Part shown: in pieces, positions 16,809-26,407 of the stretch
Layout: every line of letters begins with the position of its first letter
Numbering within the stretch: the stretch's first letter is position 1
Assembly: GCA_903825465.1 (NCBI GenBank)
Contig: CAIKAR010000008.1
Coordinates: forward strand, 1 to 64,000
Source: an uncultured Hyphomicrobiales bacterium
GTDB lineage: Bacteria > Pseudomonadota > Alphaproteobacteria > Rhizobiales > Beijerinckiaceae
DNA length: 64,000 nt
Reading direction: 5' to 3'
Made by a program: the position numbers and the translations under genes
The notes under the pieces: generated by a model
The model's database searches: none
What the model was told of the DNA's origin: nothing
The model's input: the letters and a program-made list of their open reading frames with translations, nothing else

Positions 16809-17933
16809 ATGAATTATCCGGGCCGCTTCCTCGCGACGCTCCTGACAGGCTGCGCTCTCGCCACTGGCGCCACGTTCGCGCAGGGCTTTCGTCCCCCCGC
16901 GTCGATTCCCGGCGGCGGCTATTCTGACGACATCCGGCCCGCGCAGGCCACGGACCCCGCCGGATTAACGGTGAGGATCGACCGGTTGGAAGGGCAATTG
17001 CGACAACAAAACGGTCAAGTCGAAGAATTGCAATTTCAGGTCAAGCGGCTTGAAGACCAGTTGCGCAAATTCCAACAGGATGTCGATTTCCGATTTCAGG
17101 ACGCAAGTGGCAAGCCGCCGGCGCGTTCGCCCAGCCCGCCGCCGTCCGCGCCCGGCAAGCGCGGCGATGTCAACGAAAACGGCTATCCTATTGTCGGCGA
17201 GGTGGATCCAATTTCACCGGACGCCGGGGCGCCTCCACGGGTCGCGAACAACACGAAGTCTGGCCGTCGCGGCGACGCTTTCGATCCGGATTCGGCCCCT
17301 TCGGCTCCGGGCGCCCCGCTGCCGATGGGGCAAACACCTTTTCCCTCCGCGCCACAACGCGTCGCCAATCCTCGCGTCGCCGCGGCGTCCGGGCCTTCTG
17401 GCCCGCTCAGCGACAATGTGGACGACGATCCCACCGGCGCCCCGATGGACTTGATGCGCGGCGGCGACGGAGCGCCGACACGCTTGGCCGGACCGGCGAT
17501 ACCTGTCGATCCCGCGCCAGCGGCTCTCGATCCGGCGTCCGTCGCGCCGGCGACACCACGCGATGAATTCAATACGGCCATGGCTAGCCTCCGCGCGAGC
17601 CGCTTCGAAGACGCTGAAACTTCTTTGCGGGCTTTTCTCGACAAGCATCCGAAGGATCGCCTCGCGGCGGACGCCACTTTTTACCTTGGCGAAAGCTACT
17701 ATCGCCGGCAGCGCGCGAGAGAGGCGGCCGAGCAATACTTGAAGGTTTCGACGGATTTCGAGAAATCGAGCCACGCGCCGGAGGCGTTGTTGAAACTGGG
17801 CTTGTCATTGGAAAAGCTGGGCGCGCGCGAACAGGCTTGCGCCGCCTATGGCGAAATTCCGCGCAAGTATCCCACAGCGTCGGCTTCCATCCGCGCGAGC
17901 GCCGACAAGGAATCGAAGCGCGGACAATGCTGA
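16809..17933 (+). CDS. cpoB: Cell division coordinator CpoB (YbgF)
   Basis: This 374-residue periplasmic protein has a signal peptide ending in ATFAQ near residue 25. A coiled-coil trimerisation segment follows (TVRIDRLEGQLRQQNGQVEELQFQVKRLEDQLRKF, about residues 55-90), then a long Pro/Ala-rich linker that accounts for its greater length than E. coli CpoB (263). Three TPR-like repeats end it: EFNTAMASLRASRFEDAETSLRAFLDKHPKDRLAADATFYLGESYY onward. CpoB links the Tol system to peptidoglycan synthesis at division. The ATG at 16809 precedes a good signal peptide; the ORF-track start at 16677 lies in the pal terminator. It overlaps tilS by seven bases. Confidence 0.93.
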   Translation: MNYPGRFLATLLTGCALATGATFAQGFRPPASIPGGGYSDDIRPAQATDPAGLTVRIDRLEGQLRQQNGQVEELQFQVKRLEDQLRKFQQDVDFRFQDASGKPPARSPSPPPSAPGKRGDVNENGYPIVGEVDPISPDAGAPPRVANNTKSGRRGDAFDPDSAPSAPGAPLPMGQTPFPSAPQRVANPRVAAASGPSGPLSDNVDDDPTGAPMDLMRGGDGAPTRLAGPAIPVDPAPAALDPASVAPATPRDEFNTAMASLRASRFEDAETSLRAFLDKHPKDRLAADATFYLGESYYRRQRAREAAEQYLKVSTDFEKSSHAPEALLKLGLSLEKLGAREQACAAYGEIPRKYPTASASIRASADKESKRGQC

Positions 17934-19000
17934 AGGGCGATCCATTCGCCCGTTTCGATGTTGAAAGTCTTTTGCGCGGCTTCACAGAAAGAGCCGGTCT
18001 TTTGGTCGCGGTTTCCGGCGGCCCGGATTCGATGGCGCTGTTGCGGCTCGTCGCGCGGTGGCGCGAGAGGGATGGCCGGCCCCCGGTATTCGCGGCGACT
18101 GTCGACCATCGACTGCGAGACGACTCAGCCGGAGAGGCGGAAGCCGTCGGCGGTTGGTCGGCCGCGCTTGGCGTTCCCCATGAGGTTTTGGCTTGGGAGA
18201 GCGCCAAGCCCTTGACGCGGTTGCAGGAACGGGCTCGCGAAGAGCGCTATCGCTTGTTGACCGCGCACGCCGGAAAAGTCGGCGCGGACACAGTGCTGTT
18301 GGCCCACCATGCCAGCGACCAGGCTGAAACCGTGCTGCTTCGATTGACCCGCGGCAGTGGCGTGGGCGGACTCGCGGGAATGGCCGCGGAAACCACGCGT
18401 GGCGGGGTTTTCCTCGCCCGGCCACTGTTGAAACTGGATAAATCGGAGCTTGTGGAGCTTTGCGAGGCCTTGGGACAGGGTTTTTTCCACGATCCGTCGA
18501 ATGAAAATCCCAGGTTCGCGCGGGTCCGGCTGCGCCGCTTGGCGACAACGCTGGCCGCCGAAGGCCTGGACCACGACGCGTTGTTGCGACTCGCGCGGCG
18601 GGCGCGACGCGTGGACGCCGCGCTGGCGACCGCGGTGGATTTCATCGAAAACCAAATTTCCGCGCGACGGAGCGAGCGCGGCGTTCAAGTCGAGGTCGAT
18701 TTGTTGCGCGGCGCCCCGCTGGAAATCCTGATCCGCTTTTTGGACCGCGAGTTGTCGGCTTTGACAGGCGCCCGGCCCCGCTACGACCGGCTGGAGGCGT
18801 TCGCTGAACGCCTGGGCGCGGCGCTGGCCGCGCGCGAAAGGCTCGCCGCGACGCTGGGTGGCGCGCGGCTGGTTTTGTCGGCGAAGGGCGTTCTCGTCGC
18901 GTCGCTGGAATCCCCTCGCGGCCAGGCGAAGCCGCGCAAGGAAAAAGACAAGGAAAAAGAAACCTGTCGCGTTCACAGTGTTCATCTTAAGGTCGTATAG
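17927..19000 (+). CDS. tilS: tRNA(Ile)-lysidine synthase
   Basis: This 357-residue protein has the N-type ATP pyrophosphatase PP-loop LLVAVSGGPDSMALL near residue 30, then VDHRLR, LLAHHASDQAETVLLRLTRGSG and FHDPSNENPRFARVRLR, all conserved in TilS. It converts C34 of tRNA-Ile(CAU) to lysidine, which lets the tRNA read AUA and be charged with isoleucine; it is essential. The C-terminus ends in a Lys-rich tail (KPRKEKDKEKE). The start is the ATG at 17927, overlapping the cpoB stop by seven bases, so the two are cotranscribed. The order cpoB-tilS-ftsH is typical of Hyphomicrobiales. Confidence 0.95.
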   Translation: MLKGDPFARFDVESLLRGFTERAGLLVAVSGGPDSMALLRLVARWRERDGRPPVFAATVDHRLRDDSAGEAEAVGGWSAALGVPHEVLAWESAKPLTRLQERAREERYRLLTAHAGKVGADTVLLAHHASDQAETVLLRLTRGSGVGGLAGMAAETTRGGVFLARPLLKLDKSELVELCEALGQGFFHDPSNENPRFARVRLRRLATTLAAEGLDHDALLRLARRARRVDAALATAVDFIENQISARRSERGVQVEVDLLRGAPLEILIRFLDRELSALTGARPRYDRLEAFAERLGAALAARERLAATLGGARLVLSAKGVLVASLESPRGQAKPRKEKDKEKETCRVHSVHLKVV

Positions 19001-19119
19001 CCGCGCCCACGTCGCGTTTTTCGACGCCCGTTCCCTTGGCAATGGCCCTTGCGAAGCATAAATAGGTTCCAATCGGAGGCGATGCCGTTCCCGGCTCGGG
19101 CCCCCGGACAAGGTTTTCA

Positions 19120-21051
19120 ATGAACCCGAATTACAGGAACTTCGCGCTCTGGGTCATCATCTTCCTGCTCGTCGTCGCGCTGGTGATGCTATTCCAGAAT
19201 CCAAGCCAGCGGACGCAGGCGCAGGACATCGGCTACAGCCAGTTCCTGAACGAGGTCGATCAGGGCCATGTGCGGGACGTCACCATTGCCGGCAACGACA
19301 TTTCCGGCCACTTCAACGACAATAACCGCGCCTTCGCGACCTACACGCCCAACGACCCGTCGCTGGTGCAGACGCTCATCAAGAAAAACGTCACCACCAA
19401 CGCGCGGCCGCCGTCGGACGGCAATTCCTGGCTGCTGACGTTGCTGGTCAACGGGCTGCCGCTCATCGCCTTTCTTGGCGTGTGGATATTCCTGTCGAGG
19501 CAAATGCAGGGCGCGGGCGGCAAGGCCATGGGCTTCGGCAAATCGAAGGCGAAGCTTCTGACGGAGGCGCATGGGCGCGTGACGTTCGAAGACGTCGCCG
19601 GCGTCGACGAGGCCAAGGAGGACTTGGAGGAGATTGTCGAGTTCCTCAAGGACCCGCAAAAATTCCAGCGGCTGGGCGGGCGGATTCCGCGCGGCGTTCT
19701 GCTCGTGGGGCCTCCAGGCACCGGCAAGACGCTGACGGCGCGCGCCGTCGCGGGCGAAGCGAACGTGCCTTTCTTCACCATCTCGGGCTCGGACTTCGTC
19801 GAGATGTTCGTTGGCGTCGGCGCAAGCCGCGTGCGCGATATGTTCGAGCAGGCGAAGAAGAACTCCCCCTGCATCAGATTCATCGACGAAATCGACGCCG
19901 TTGGCCGGCACCGCGGCGCTGGCCTCGGCGGCGGCAACGACGAGCGCGAGCAGACGCTCAATCAGTTGCTCGTTGAAATGGACGGCTTCGAGCAGAACGA
20001 GGGCATCATCATCATCGCGGCGACCAACCGCCCCGACGTGCTCGATCCCGCGCTGCTGCGCCCGGGCCGTTTCGACCGGCAGGTCGTGATTCCGAATCCC
20101 GACGTGCTTGGCCGCGAGAAAATCCTCAAGGTCCACGTGCGCAAGGTGCCGCTGGCGCCCGATGTCGATCTCAAGATCGTCGCGCGCGGCACGCCGGGAT
20201 TCTCTGGCGCCGACCTGATGAACCTCGTCAACGAGGCCGCGCTTCTCGCGGCCCGCCGCGGCAAGCGCGTCGTCACCCGCGACGAGTTCGAGTCCGCCCG
20301 GGACAAGGTCATGATGGGCGCCGAGCGCCGGTCGATGGTCATGTCCGAAGAGGAGAAGAAGAACACCGCTTATCACGAGGCCGGCCACGCGATCGTCGCG
20401 CTGTCGATCCCCGGCGCCGATCCCATCCACAAGGCGACGATCATTCCGCGTGGCCGCGCGCTGGGCATGGTTCAACAATTGCCGGAGGGCGACCGCCACT
20501 CCTACACCCGGCAATACTGCGTGACGCGGCTGGCGATCCTGTTTGGCGGGCGCGAGGCGGAAATCCGCACCTTCGGCCCGGAGAAGGTGACCAACGGCCC
20601 CACCGGCGACATCCAGATGGCGACGCAACTGGCCCGCGCGATGGTGATGCAGTGGGGCATGTCGGACAAGCTTGGACGCGTGCGCTACCAGAGCAACCAG
20701 GAGGAGATTTTCCTCGGTCATTCCGTGTCTCAATCGACAAACATCTCGGAAGAGACGGCGCGGTTGATCGACGCGGAAGTGCGCAGCCTGATCGAGGACG
20801 GCGAGGTAACCGCGCGGAAGATTCTCGAGGAAAAAAGCGCCGAGTTCGTCACCCTCGCCAAGGCGCTCATCGAATTTGAAACCCTGTCGGGCGACGAAAT
20901 GATCGCGCTGATCCGCGAGGGCAAACAGCCGGTGCGCGAAAACGACGAACCCCCGCCGGCCGCGCGTCCCACGCCGATCGTGCCCTCGGCTGGCAAGCCG
21001 CGGCCGAAGCCTGACGGGGCGGGCGGTTTGGAGCCGCAGCCGCAGGTTTAG
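19120..21051 (+). CDS. ftsH: ATP-dependent zinc metalloprotease FtsH
   Basis: This 643-residue membrane protease starts with a transmembrane helix ([18 protein letters not shown]) and has a second around residue 110, with a periplasmic domain between. The AAA+ domain has Walker A GPPGTGKT (about residue 200), Walker [12 protein letters not shown], the second region of homology [22 protein letters not shown], and the zinc site HEAGH near residue 425. The protein degrades membrane and regulatory proteins. The Walker B region reads CIRFIDEID rather than the usual CIIFIDEID, a substitution at a normally hydrophobic position worth confirming. The start ATG is at 19120, 119 bases after tilS. A weak stem-loop (AGAGGG/CCCTCT, 21064-21084) follows the stop. 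Confidence 0.98.
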   Translation: MNPNYRNFALWVIIFLLVVALVMLFQNPSQRTQAQDIGYSQFLNEVDQGHVRDVTIAGNDISGHFNDNNRAFATYTPNDPSLVQTLIKKNVTTNARPPSDGNSWLLTLLVNGLPLIAFLGVWIFLSRQMQGAGGKAMGFGKSKAKLLTEAHGRVTFEDVAGVDEAKEDLEEIVEFLKDPQKFQRLGGRIPRGVLLVGPPGTGKTLTARAVAGEANVPFFTISGSDFVEMFVGVGASRVRDMFEQAKKNSPCIRFIDEIDAVGRHRGAGLGGGNDEREQTLNQLLVEMDGFEQNEGIIIIAATNRPDVLDPALLRPGRFDRQVVIPNPDVLGREKILKVHVRKVPLAPDVDLKIVARGTPGFSGADLMNLVNEAALLAARRGKRVVTRDEFESARDKVMMGAERRSMVMSEEEKKNTAYHEAGHAIVALSIPGADPIHKATIIPRGRALGMVQQLPEGDRHSYTRQYCVTRLAILFGGREAEIRTFGPEKVTNGPTGDIQMATQLARAMVMQWGMSDKLGRVRYQSNQEEIFLGHSVSQSTNISEETARLIDAEVRSLIEDGEVTARKILEEKSAEFVTLAKALIEFETLSGDEMIALIREGKQPVRENDEPPPAARPTPIVPSAGKPRPKPDGAGGLEPQPQV

Positions 21052-21178
21052 CGGATCGCTCGAAGAGGGAAACAAGCGCCCTCTCGTTTGTGAAGTGGCC
21101 ACTCCCCAATGGGGCGGCCGGTCGCCGGCCACGCCCGTCGAATGAGCTCAACGCGCCCCACGCCCGGGAGGACAAGGC

Positions 21179-21580
21179 TTGGACGATCATAAAAAAGCTG
21201 TGGTGAAGAGCTGTCTCGACGGCGCGGAAGGCAACTCGATGACCTTTCCACAGATTGTCGGAACATTGATGCGGGAAGGCTTCGAAAGCTACACCATCAA
21301 CTTCCGCCGAGCGCTCGCGACTTATTACATGCCAGATGGCGACTGCGTCGAAGTGCCGACGCACAAGATCGCCGCTCCCGTCGCCCCGTCCTTTGACGCG
21401 GGGCGCATTCAAGCCGCCATCAAGGAAGCGCAACAACTGGCGCCTGGCTACACCTATCTGGGCTTTTGCGAGAAAGCCGCGTCGGCCGGTTGCGCGGGGT
21501 ACATCGTGTCTTTCTCTGGCCGACGAGCGCTTTACATTGGCCGCACCGCCGAAACCCACCTGGAGCATTTTCCGGACTGA
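21179..21580 (+). CDS. DUF1398 family protein
   Basis: This 133-residue cytoplasmic protein matches DUF1398 (YbcV-like) over its full length: AVVKSCLDGAEGNSMTFPQIVGTLMREGFESYTINFRRALATYYMPDGDCVEVPTH and GYTYLGFCEKAASAGCAGYIVSFSGRRALYIGRTAETHLEHFP. The function is unknown, although the small compact fold is common in proteobacteria. The start is a TTG at 21179 with GGGAGGA upstream at proper spacing. It lies 127 bases after ftsH on the same strand, probably as its own unit. Confidence 0.88.
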   Translation: MDDHKKAVVKSCLDGAEGNSMTFPQIVGTLMREGFESYTINFRRALATYYMPDGDCVEVPTHKIAAPVAPSFDAGRIQAAIKEAQQLAPGYTYLGFCEKAASAGCAGYIVSFSGRRALYIGRTAETHLEHFPD

Positions 21581-21810
21581 AAAATCAAAACTCGATTCGA
21601 CGCGTCGCGTTGACGTTTCCGCGTGGAGCGGAAGCTTCAACGATTTTCCGTTCGGTCCACGTCGCGGGTTTATTCGTCGACGCAAATCAAGCGCGCCTTC
21701 CGCCGCGTCGCGGACCCGCGATTTGGGGGCCCGGTAAATCGTTTCTTAACCGGGTTCCTTCAATTTGTACGGGCGCGTAGCGCAGTGTACGAGTTGCGGA
21801 GCCCAGCGTC

Positions 21811-22008
21811 ATGTCAAACGATCAGCGAAACGCCAACGCGCCGGTTGGATCCGAAACCCAGCGCGATTTGCTTGCCCGTCTCTATCGGGAAATCGGCATT
21901 TCCGCCGTCGCGGCCGCCTTGTCGATTGGTCGGCCGGCGCCGCGACAACAGCGTATTTCCGCCGCAAAACTCTTGGAAAAGCGAGCCGACGAAAGCGCCG
22001 CCGCCTAA
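21811..22008 (+). CDS. Small conserved-looking hypothetical protein
   Basis: This 65-residue ORF starts at an ATG with CGGAG about ten bases upstream. It is acidic/basic mixed, without a signal peptide, with one helix-prone core RDLLARLYREIGISAVAAALSI. I do not recognise a family. It sits between DUF1398 and the metallophosphoesterase on the same strand with a 36-base gap to the latter, so it may be cotranscribed. The lower GC of its leader and the regular spacing favour a real gene, but evidence is modest. Confidence 0.55.
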   Translation: MSNDQRNANAPVGSETQRDLLARLYREIGISAVAAALSIGRPAPRQQRISAAKLLEKRADESAAA

Positions 22009-22044
22009 TCCGCGCCGGGCCACCCTTTCGACATCGGGCTATTC

Positions 22045-22959
22045 ATGTTCGTTACCCGCCGCGTGTTGCTGAAGGGAGCCGCCGCCCTCGCCGGCGTCGC
22101 TTGTCCGCTTGGCTCCTACGCCCTGGCGATCGAACCAGGCATGATGCTCGATGTCACGAAGTACGCGTTCACGCCGCCTGGATGGCCCGCGAATTTGCCT
22201 TTGAAAATCGCTGTTATCGCCGACATTCACGCCTGCGAGCCCTATATGTCGGCGGCGCGGATCAAGCGCATTTGCGACGTCGCCAACGCCTTGCGACCGG
22301 ATGTCACGGTGATCCTCGGCGACTTCAACGCAGGCCACAATTTCGTGACGGGGCCGGTCCTGCCGGAGCAGTGGGGCGAAGCGATCAGCGGCCTCAAGGC
22401 GCCGCTGGGCGTTTACGCGATACTCGGCAACCACGACTGGTGGCACGGCGCTTTGCCCAGCGTTAAGACGCTCAACGTCCCGGAGATCGCAAAAGCGCTG
22501 AAGGACGCCGGCGTCGTGTTGATGGAAAACGACGCCGTGCGGCTCGACCACGCGGGTCAGTCGTTTTGGCTTGTCGGCCTCGCCGACCAGCTCGCCTATG
22601 TCATCAAGCGTGGGCACTATCGCGGCGCGGACAACCTCGACCTCGCGTTGTCGCTCGTGAAGGACGACGCCCCGGTCGTCCTGCTGGCCCACGAACCCTA
22701 TGTTTTCAACCGCGTGACCGAGCGGGTGTCGCTGACGCTGTGCGGGCACACGCATGGCGGACAGGTTGATCTACCGTTTATCGGTTCGCCCGTGGCGCGC
22801 CGACGTTTTGGCGCCAACCACGTTTACGGCCACACGATCGAAAACGGCAGGCACATGATTATTTCCGCCGGATTGGGCACGTCGTCGCTGCCCATTCGGT
22901 TCGGTCGGCCGCCAGAGGTCGTGTTGGTGACTCTGGGGTCGCCGCCGCTCGCGGCCTGA
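22045..22959 (+). CDS. Metallophosphoesterase with Tat-like signal (YkuE/YaeI type)
   Basis: This 304-residue protein opens with TRRVLLKGAAALAGVAC, a twin-arginine-type signal that points to export as a folded metalloprotein. The calcineurin-like phosphoesterase motifs follow in order: IADIHAC, VILGDFN, ILGNHDWW, LLAHEP and CGHTHGGQVDLP. The two-metal site is complete apart from the usual aspartate-leucine variations. YkuE-like relatives act on phosphate esters or lipid-linked phosphates, including lipid A precursors. The substrate is not known here. A bidirectional terminator follows. Confidence 0.92.
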   Translation: MFVTRRVLLKGAAALAGVACPLGSYALAIEPGMMLDVTKYAFTPPGWPANLPLKIAVIADIHACEPYMSAARIKRICDVANALRPDVTVILGDFNAGHNFVTGPVLPEQWGEAISGLKAPLGVYAILGNHDWWHGALPSVKTLNVPEIAKALKDAGVVLMENDAVRLDHAGQSFWLVGLADQLAYVIKRGHYRGADNLDLALSLVKDDAPVVLLAHEPYVFNRVTERVSLTLCGHTHGGQVDLPFIGSPVARRRFGANHVYGHTIENGRHMIISAGLGTSSLPIRFGRPPEVVLVTLGSPPLAA

Positions 22960-22976
22960 TTGAAGCGGTCTCAACG

Positions 22977-23005
22977 AAAAAAGCCGGGACGAGCCCGGCC
23001 TTTCC
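22977..23005 (-). terminator. Terminator between metallophosphoesterase and L,D-transpeptidase
   Basis: GCCGGG-ACGAG-CCCGGC forms a perfect 6-bp stem at 22983-22999. On the minus strand it is followed by TTTTTT, a strong terminator for the transpeptidase gene; on the plus strand it is followed by CTTTCC, so it may also weaken readthrough from the metallophosphoesterase. Confidence 0.85.
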
Positions 23006-23044
23006 AAAAATCACGTTCCTTTTCAAAAATCGTGGTCGCGAAAA

Positions 23045-23665
23045 CTAGCGAACCACAACCTTCGCGCCGACTTTGACCCGGTTGAAGAGGTCGATGGCGT
23101 CGAGATTTGTCATGCGGATGCAGCCCGACGACACGTCGTGGCCAATTGTTTCCGGCTCGTTGGTGCCGTGAATGCGATAAAGCGTGTCGCGATTGTTCTG
23201 AAAGAGATACATCGCGCGCGCGCCGAGCGGATTATCGGGGCCGCCTGGGAGACCGCCGGCGTCGACGGTGGGCTTGAGGTGGGGCCAGCGCTGCAACATG
23301 TCCGACGGCGGCAGCCAGTGCGGCCATTCAGCCTTGCGGGCGACCTGGGCTACGCCCGTCCAACCCTGCGCTTCCGCGCCCGTGGCGACGCCGTAGCGGA
23401 TAGCCTTCTTGCCCGGCAGAATGTAATAAAGGAAGTGCGCCTTGGAATCGATCATCACCGACCCCGGGGCTTCGTTGGAAGCGAAATCAATCTGCTGACG
23501 CTGGAATTCCGAGGGAAGCTGGACGGTCGGCACCATCGCCAGCATCTTGGCGTCCATACCGGAAACCGACGGGTCGGGAAGACGCGCGTTGAAGGAGCCG
23601 GTGGAATTGCAGCCCGCCAAGCCCATCGCCAGGAAGCAACCAATTGAAATAGCTTTGAAAGTCAT
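23045..23665 (-). CDS. L,D-transpeptidase (YkuD domain) lipoprotein
   Basis: This 206-residue protein has a lipoprotein signal (AISIGCFLAMGLAGC, lipobox LAGC). The YkuD catalytic domain fills the rest, ending in YRIHGTNEPETIGHDVSSGCIRMTNLDAIDLFNRV, with the catalytic cysteine in SSGCIRM and the conserved histidine in HGT. It forms 3-3 peptidoglycan cross-links or attaches proteins to peptidoglycan in the periplasm; such enzymes are abundant in Hyphomicrobiales, where polar growth relies on L,D cross-links. It is a single-gene unit with its own terminator. Confidence 0.95.
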   Translation of the reverse strand: MTFKAISIGCFLAMGLAGCNSTGSFNARLPDPSVSGMDAKMLAMVPTVQLPSEFQRQQIDFASNEAPGSVMIDSKAHFLYYILPGKKAIRYGVATGAEAQGWTGVAQVARKAEWPHWLPPSDMLQRWPHLKPTVDAGGLPGGPDNPLGARAMYLFQNNRDTLYRIHGTNEPETIGHDVSSGCIRMTNLDAIDLFNRVKVGAKVVVR

Positions 23666-23833
23666 CGCCCAGCCCTGATTCGTCCGTTTGAGATTGCGAC
23701 CTTATTAGAGTATTTCTTACCATAAAGTGGACTAAAAGAGATCAATTGCCGCACAACTTGTTGACTTGTGGCTCAAATGACACGGTCGCGCTCCAGACGA
23801 GGGACAAGCACGACCGGAGCAAAGGAAGAACGT

Positions 23834-24763
23834 GTGAAAACGGTTTTTGTTTCGCATCCGGCCGCGCTTTTGCACGATATGGGGCCCGGCCACCCGGAGC
23901 GACCCGACCGTCTGCGGGCGATTGAGGCGGCGCTGGCGGACGAAGCGTTCCAAGGCCTGGTTCGCGTCCAGGCGCCGATGGCGGCGCGCGGGCAGCTTCT
24001 GCGCGTTCATCCCGAGGCATATGTGGCCGATATCGAGGCGGCCGCGCCGACCGCCGGGTACGCCGAGCTCGACGGCGACACGACGATGTGTCCCGGAACG
24101 CTCGAAGCGGCGATGCGCGCGGCGGGCGGCGCGTGCTTCGCGGTCGATGAAGCGATGACGGGCCGCGCCGACAACGTGTTCGTGGCCATGCGGCCGCCCG
24201 GCCACCACGCCGAACGGACGACGGCGATGGGCTTTTGTTTTTTCAACAGCGCCGCGATCGCCGCCCGGCACGCGCAGGCGGTTCACGACGCGGAGCGGGT
24301 CGCCATCGTCGATTTCGACGTGCATCATGGCAACGGAACCCAGGACGTTTTCTGGTCCGACAGGTCGGTCATGTACTGCTCGACGCATCAGATGCCGCTT
24401 TATCCGGGCACCGGCGCCGTCGGCGAGCGCGGTCAGTTCGACACGATCGTGAACGCGCCGCTGCGGCCGGGCGACGGCGGCGAACAGTTCAAGGCGGCGA
24501 TGAGCGAGCGTATTTTGCCGCGCCTCGACACCTTCGCCCCCGACCTCGTGATCGTGTCGGCGGGCTTCGACGCGCATCGCCTCGACCCCCTCGCGAACCT
24601 TCAACTGGTCGAGGAGGATTTCGGCTGGGCGACGGCGAAACTGATGGAAGTCGCCGACAAACACGCGAAAGGCCGGCTCGTGTCGCTGCTCGAAGGCGGC
24701 TACGACTTGAAGGGTCTGTCGATGTCGGTCGCCGCGCACATGCGTCGGCTGATGGGAAGCTAA
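23834..24763 (+). CDS. Histone deacetylase family protein
   Basis: This 309-residue cytoplasmic protein belongs to the class II HDAC-like/acetoin utilisation group. The active-site elements are all present: [11 protein letters not shown] at the N-terminus, [25 protein letters not shown] with the His-His pair, [17 protein letters not shown] with the zinc ligands, [12 protein letters not shown], and LLEGGYDL. Bacterial members deacetylate polyamines, acetylated small molecules or proteins; the substrate cannot be told. I start it at the GTG at 23834 with AAAGGAAG upstream, rather than the ATG at 23768 whose extra residues are unlike the family. Confidence 0.93.
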   Translation: MKTVFVSHPAALLHDMGPGHPERPDRLRAIEAALADEAFQGLVRVQAPMAARGQLLRVHPEAYVADIEAAAPTAGYAELDGDTTMCPGTLEAAMRAAGGACFAVDEAMTGRADNVFVAMRPPGHHAERTTAMGFCFFNSAAIAARHAQAVHDAERVAIVDFDVHHGNGTQDVFWSDRSVMYCSTHQMPLYPGTGAVGERGQFDTIVNAPLRPGDGGEQFKAAMSERILPRLDTFAPDLVIVSAGFDAHRLDPLANLQLVEEDFGWATAKLMEVADKHAKGRLVSLLEGGYDLKGLSMSVAAHMRRLMGS

Positions 24764-24919
24764 GGCTCCGAACGCGCGTGAAAGAAAGATGCCCTTGCGC
24801 AACAGGCCGCGCGAGTCTCGCATTCCGCGTCCGGTTATGGTTAGATGGCGCGCCTTCAATGGCGAATCGTTGTTACGCGCGCGCGCCGCGCTTCCGTCTT
24901 GATCTGTCACGGTAGCATA

Positions 24920-26293
24920 TTGACCAAATCACCCTGGCAGTTTCGGCCCCGCGGCAAACAGTCCGAGGCACCGCCTTCTCCTCCCGGACTCGCGGTTCGA
25001 ACCGTCGCAGCGGCCATTCTCGCCGATATCGCGGGGCAAGGCCTGACGCTCGACGAGTGCTTCGATCCGGAAGCGCCGAACGCGCGCGTCGCCGAACTTG
25101 AGCCGCGCGACCGCGCGCTCGCCCGCTCGATCGTGGTGACGTCCTTCCGCAGGCTCGGCACGATCCGCGCGGCGTTGGCGAAGTTCATGGAAAAGGGGCC
25201 GCCGCGCAAGGCGCATTCTCTTGAGTGGACGCTGGTGGGCGCCGCCGCGCAGATATTGTTTCTCGACGTGCCCGACCACGCGGCGGTCGATCTCGCCGTT
25301 CATTCGGTGAAAAGCGATCCGCGCACCGCGGCTTTCGCCGCGCTCGCCAACGCGGTGTTGCGCAACGTGGCGCGCAACGCGGACGAATTGCGCGCCCCGG
25401 CGGATCCCTTCGTCGACGCGCCGAACTGGCTCTCGGCGCGCTGGCGCGCCAATTACGGCGAGGAGACCGCGGCCGCGATCGCCCGCGCCCATCAAACGGA
25501 GCCAACCCTCGACCTCACCGTGCGGAGCGACCCCGCCGGCTGGGCGGAGCGGCTTGGCGGAATCGTGCTGCCAACGGGCTCGCTCCGCCTCGACACGCAC
25601 GCCCCTATCGCCGAACTGCCGGGTTACGACGAGGGGCAATGGTGGGTGCAGGACGCCGCCGCGAGCCTGCCCGCGCGGCTGTTGCGGGCCGAGCCCGGCA
25701 TGCGCGTCGCCGACTTGTGTTCGGCGCCCGGCGGCAAAACCGCGCAACTCGCCGCCACCGGCGCGCAGGTGACGGCGCTCGACCGTTCGGCTGGCCGCCA
25801 GAAACGCCTCGCCGCGAATCTTTCACGCCTCGGCCTGTCCGCCGATATTCGCGTCGGCGACGCCCTGAGCGCCGACATCGGCGTGTTCGACGCCATCCTG
25901 CTGGACGCGCCCTGCTCGGCGACGGGCACCATCCGCCGCCATCCCGATGTCGCGTGGAACAAGTTCGCCGGCGACATCGCGACGTTGTCGACCCTGCAAA
26001 GCAAGATGATCGACCGCGCCATCGCCATGTTGAAGCCGGGCGGAACACTGGTTTACTGCGTTTGTTCGATGGAGCCCGAGGAGGGCGAGGGAAGGGTCGC
26101 GGCCTTGTTGCGGCGAAACCCCGACATCGAGCGCGAGCCTGTCGCGGCCGCGGAAATCGGCGGCCTGACGGAATGCGTCACGGCCGACGGCGATTTGCGG
26201 ACACTTCCCTCGCATTTGCCGTCGGATAATCCGCGCCACGCGGGTCTCGACGGTTTTTTCGCGGCGCGCCTGAGGCGGCGGGTTCGCCCGTAA
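24920..26293 (+). CDS. RsmB/NOP2-family rRNA cytosine-C5 methyltransferase
   Basis: This protein of about 457 residues has an N-terminal NusB-like RNA-binding domain (RTVAAAILADIAGQGLTLDECF through LRNVARN) and a C-terminal SAM-dependent methyltransferase. SAM binding is at VADLCSAPGGKTAQLA and the catalytic cysteines are in LLDAPCSATGTIRRHPD and VYCVCSMEPEE. It methylates 16S rRNA C967 or an equivalent. The ORF track starts at 24845, but that 75-base part uses codons rare in this genome (ATA, GTT GTT), so I favour the TTG at 24920. Its ribosome-binding site is weak, so the start is uncertain. The heparinase-like gene follows on the same strand. Confidence 0.9.
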   Translation: MTKSPWQFRPRGKQSEAPPSPPGLAVRTVAAAILADIAGQGLTLDECFDPEAPNARVAELEPRDRALARSIVVTSFRRLGTIRAALAKFMEKGPPRKAHSLEWTLVGAAAQILFLDVPDHAAVDLAVHSVKSDPRTAAFAALANAVLRNVARNADELRAPADPFVDAPNWLSARWRANYGEETAAAIARAHQTEPTLDLTVRSDPAGWAERLGGIVLPTGSLRLDTHAPIAELPGYDEGQWWVQDAAASLPARLLRAEPGMRVADLCSAPGGKTAQLAATGAQVTALDRSAGRQKRLAANLSRLGLSADIRVGDALSADIGVFDAILLDAPCSATGTIRRHPDVAWNKFAGDIATLSTLQSKMIDRAIAMLKPGGTLVYCVCSMEPEEGEGRVAALLRRNPDIEREPVAAAEIGGLTECVTADGDLRTLPSHLPSDNPRHAGLDGFFAARLRRRVRP

Positions 26294-26407
26294 TTTTTTC
26301 CGGAGGCGTTCACTTTCCCCGTCAAAGGAATGTCCGAGAAATTTAGGCGTGAAGTAATTTATGCTTTGGTTGGCCGTGTTTCGGCCGAGAGGGGGAAGAG
26401 CCAAATC

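Noticed and set aside
19189-21132. 647-aa minus-strand ORF opposite ftsH
   Set aside because: Antisense shadow of a highly conserved gene; no domain recognised.
21590-21800. TTAAC site and stem-loops between DUF1398 and the small ORF as CtrA site or regulatory RNA
   Set aside because: Only one TTAAC half-site at the right spacing is present, and TTCCGC/GCGGAA has no T run; nothing further supports a function.
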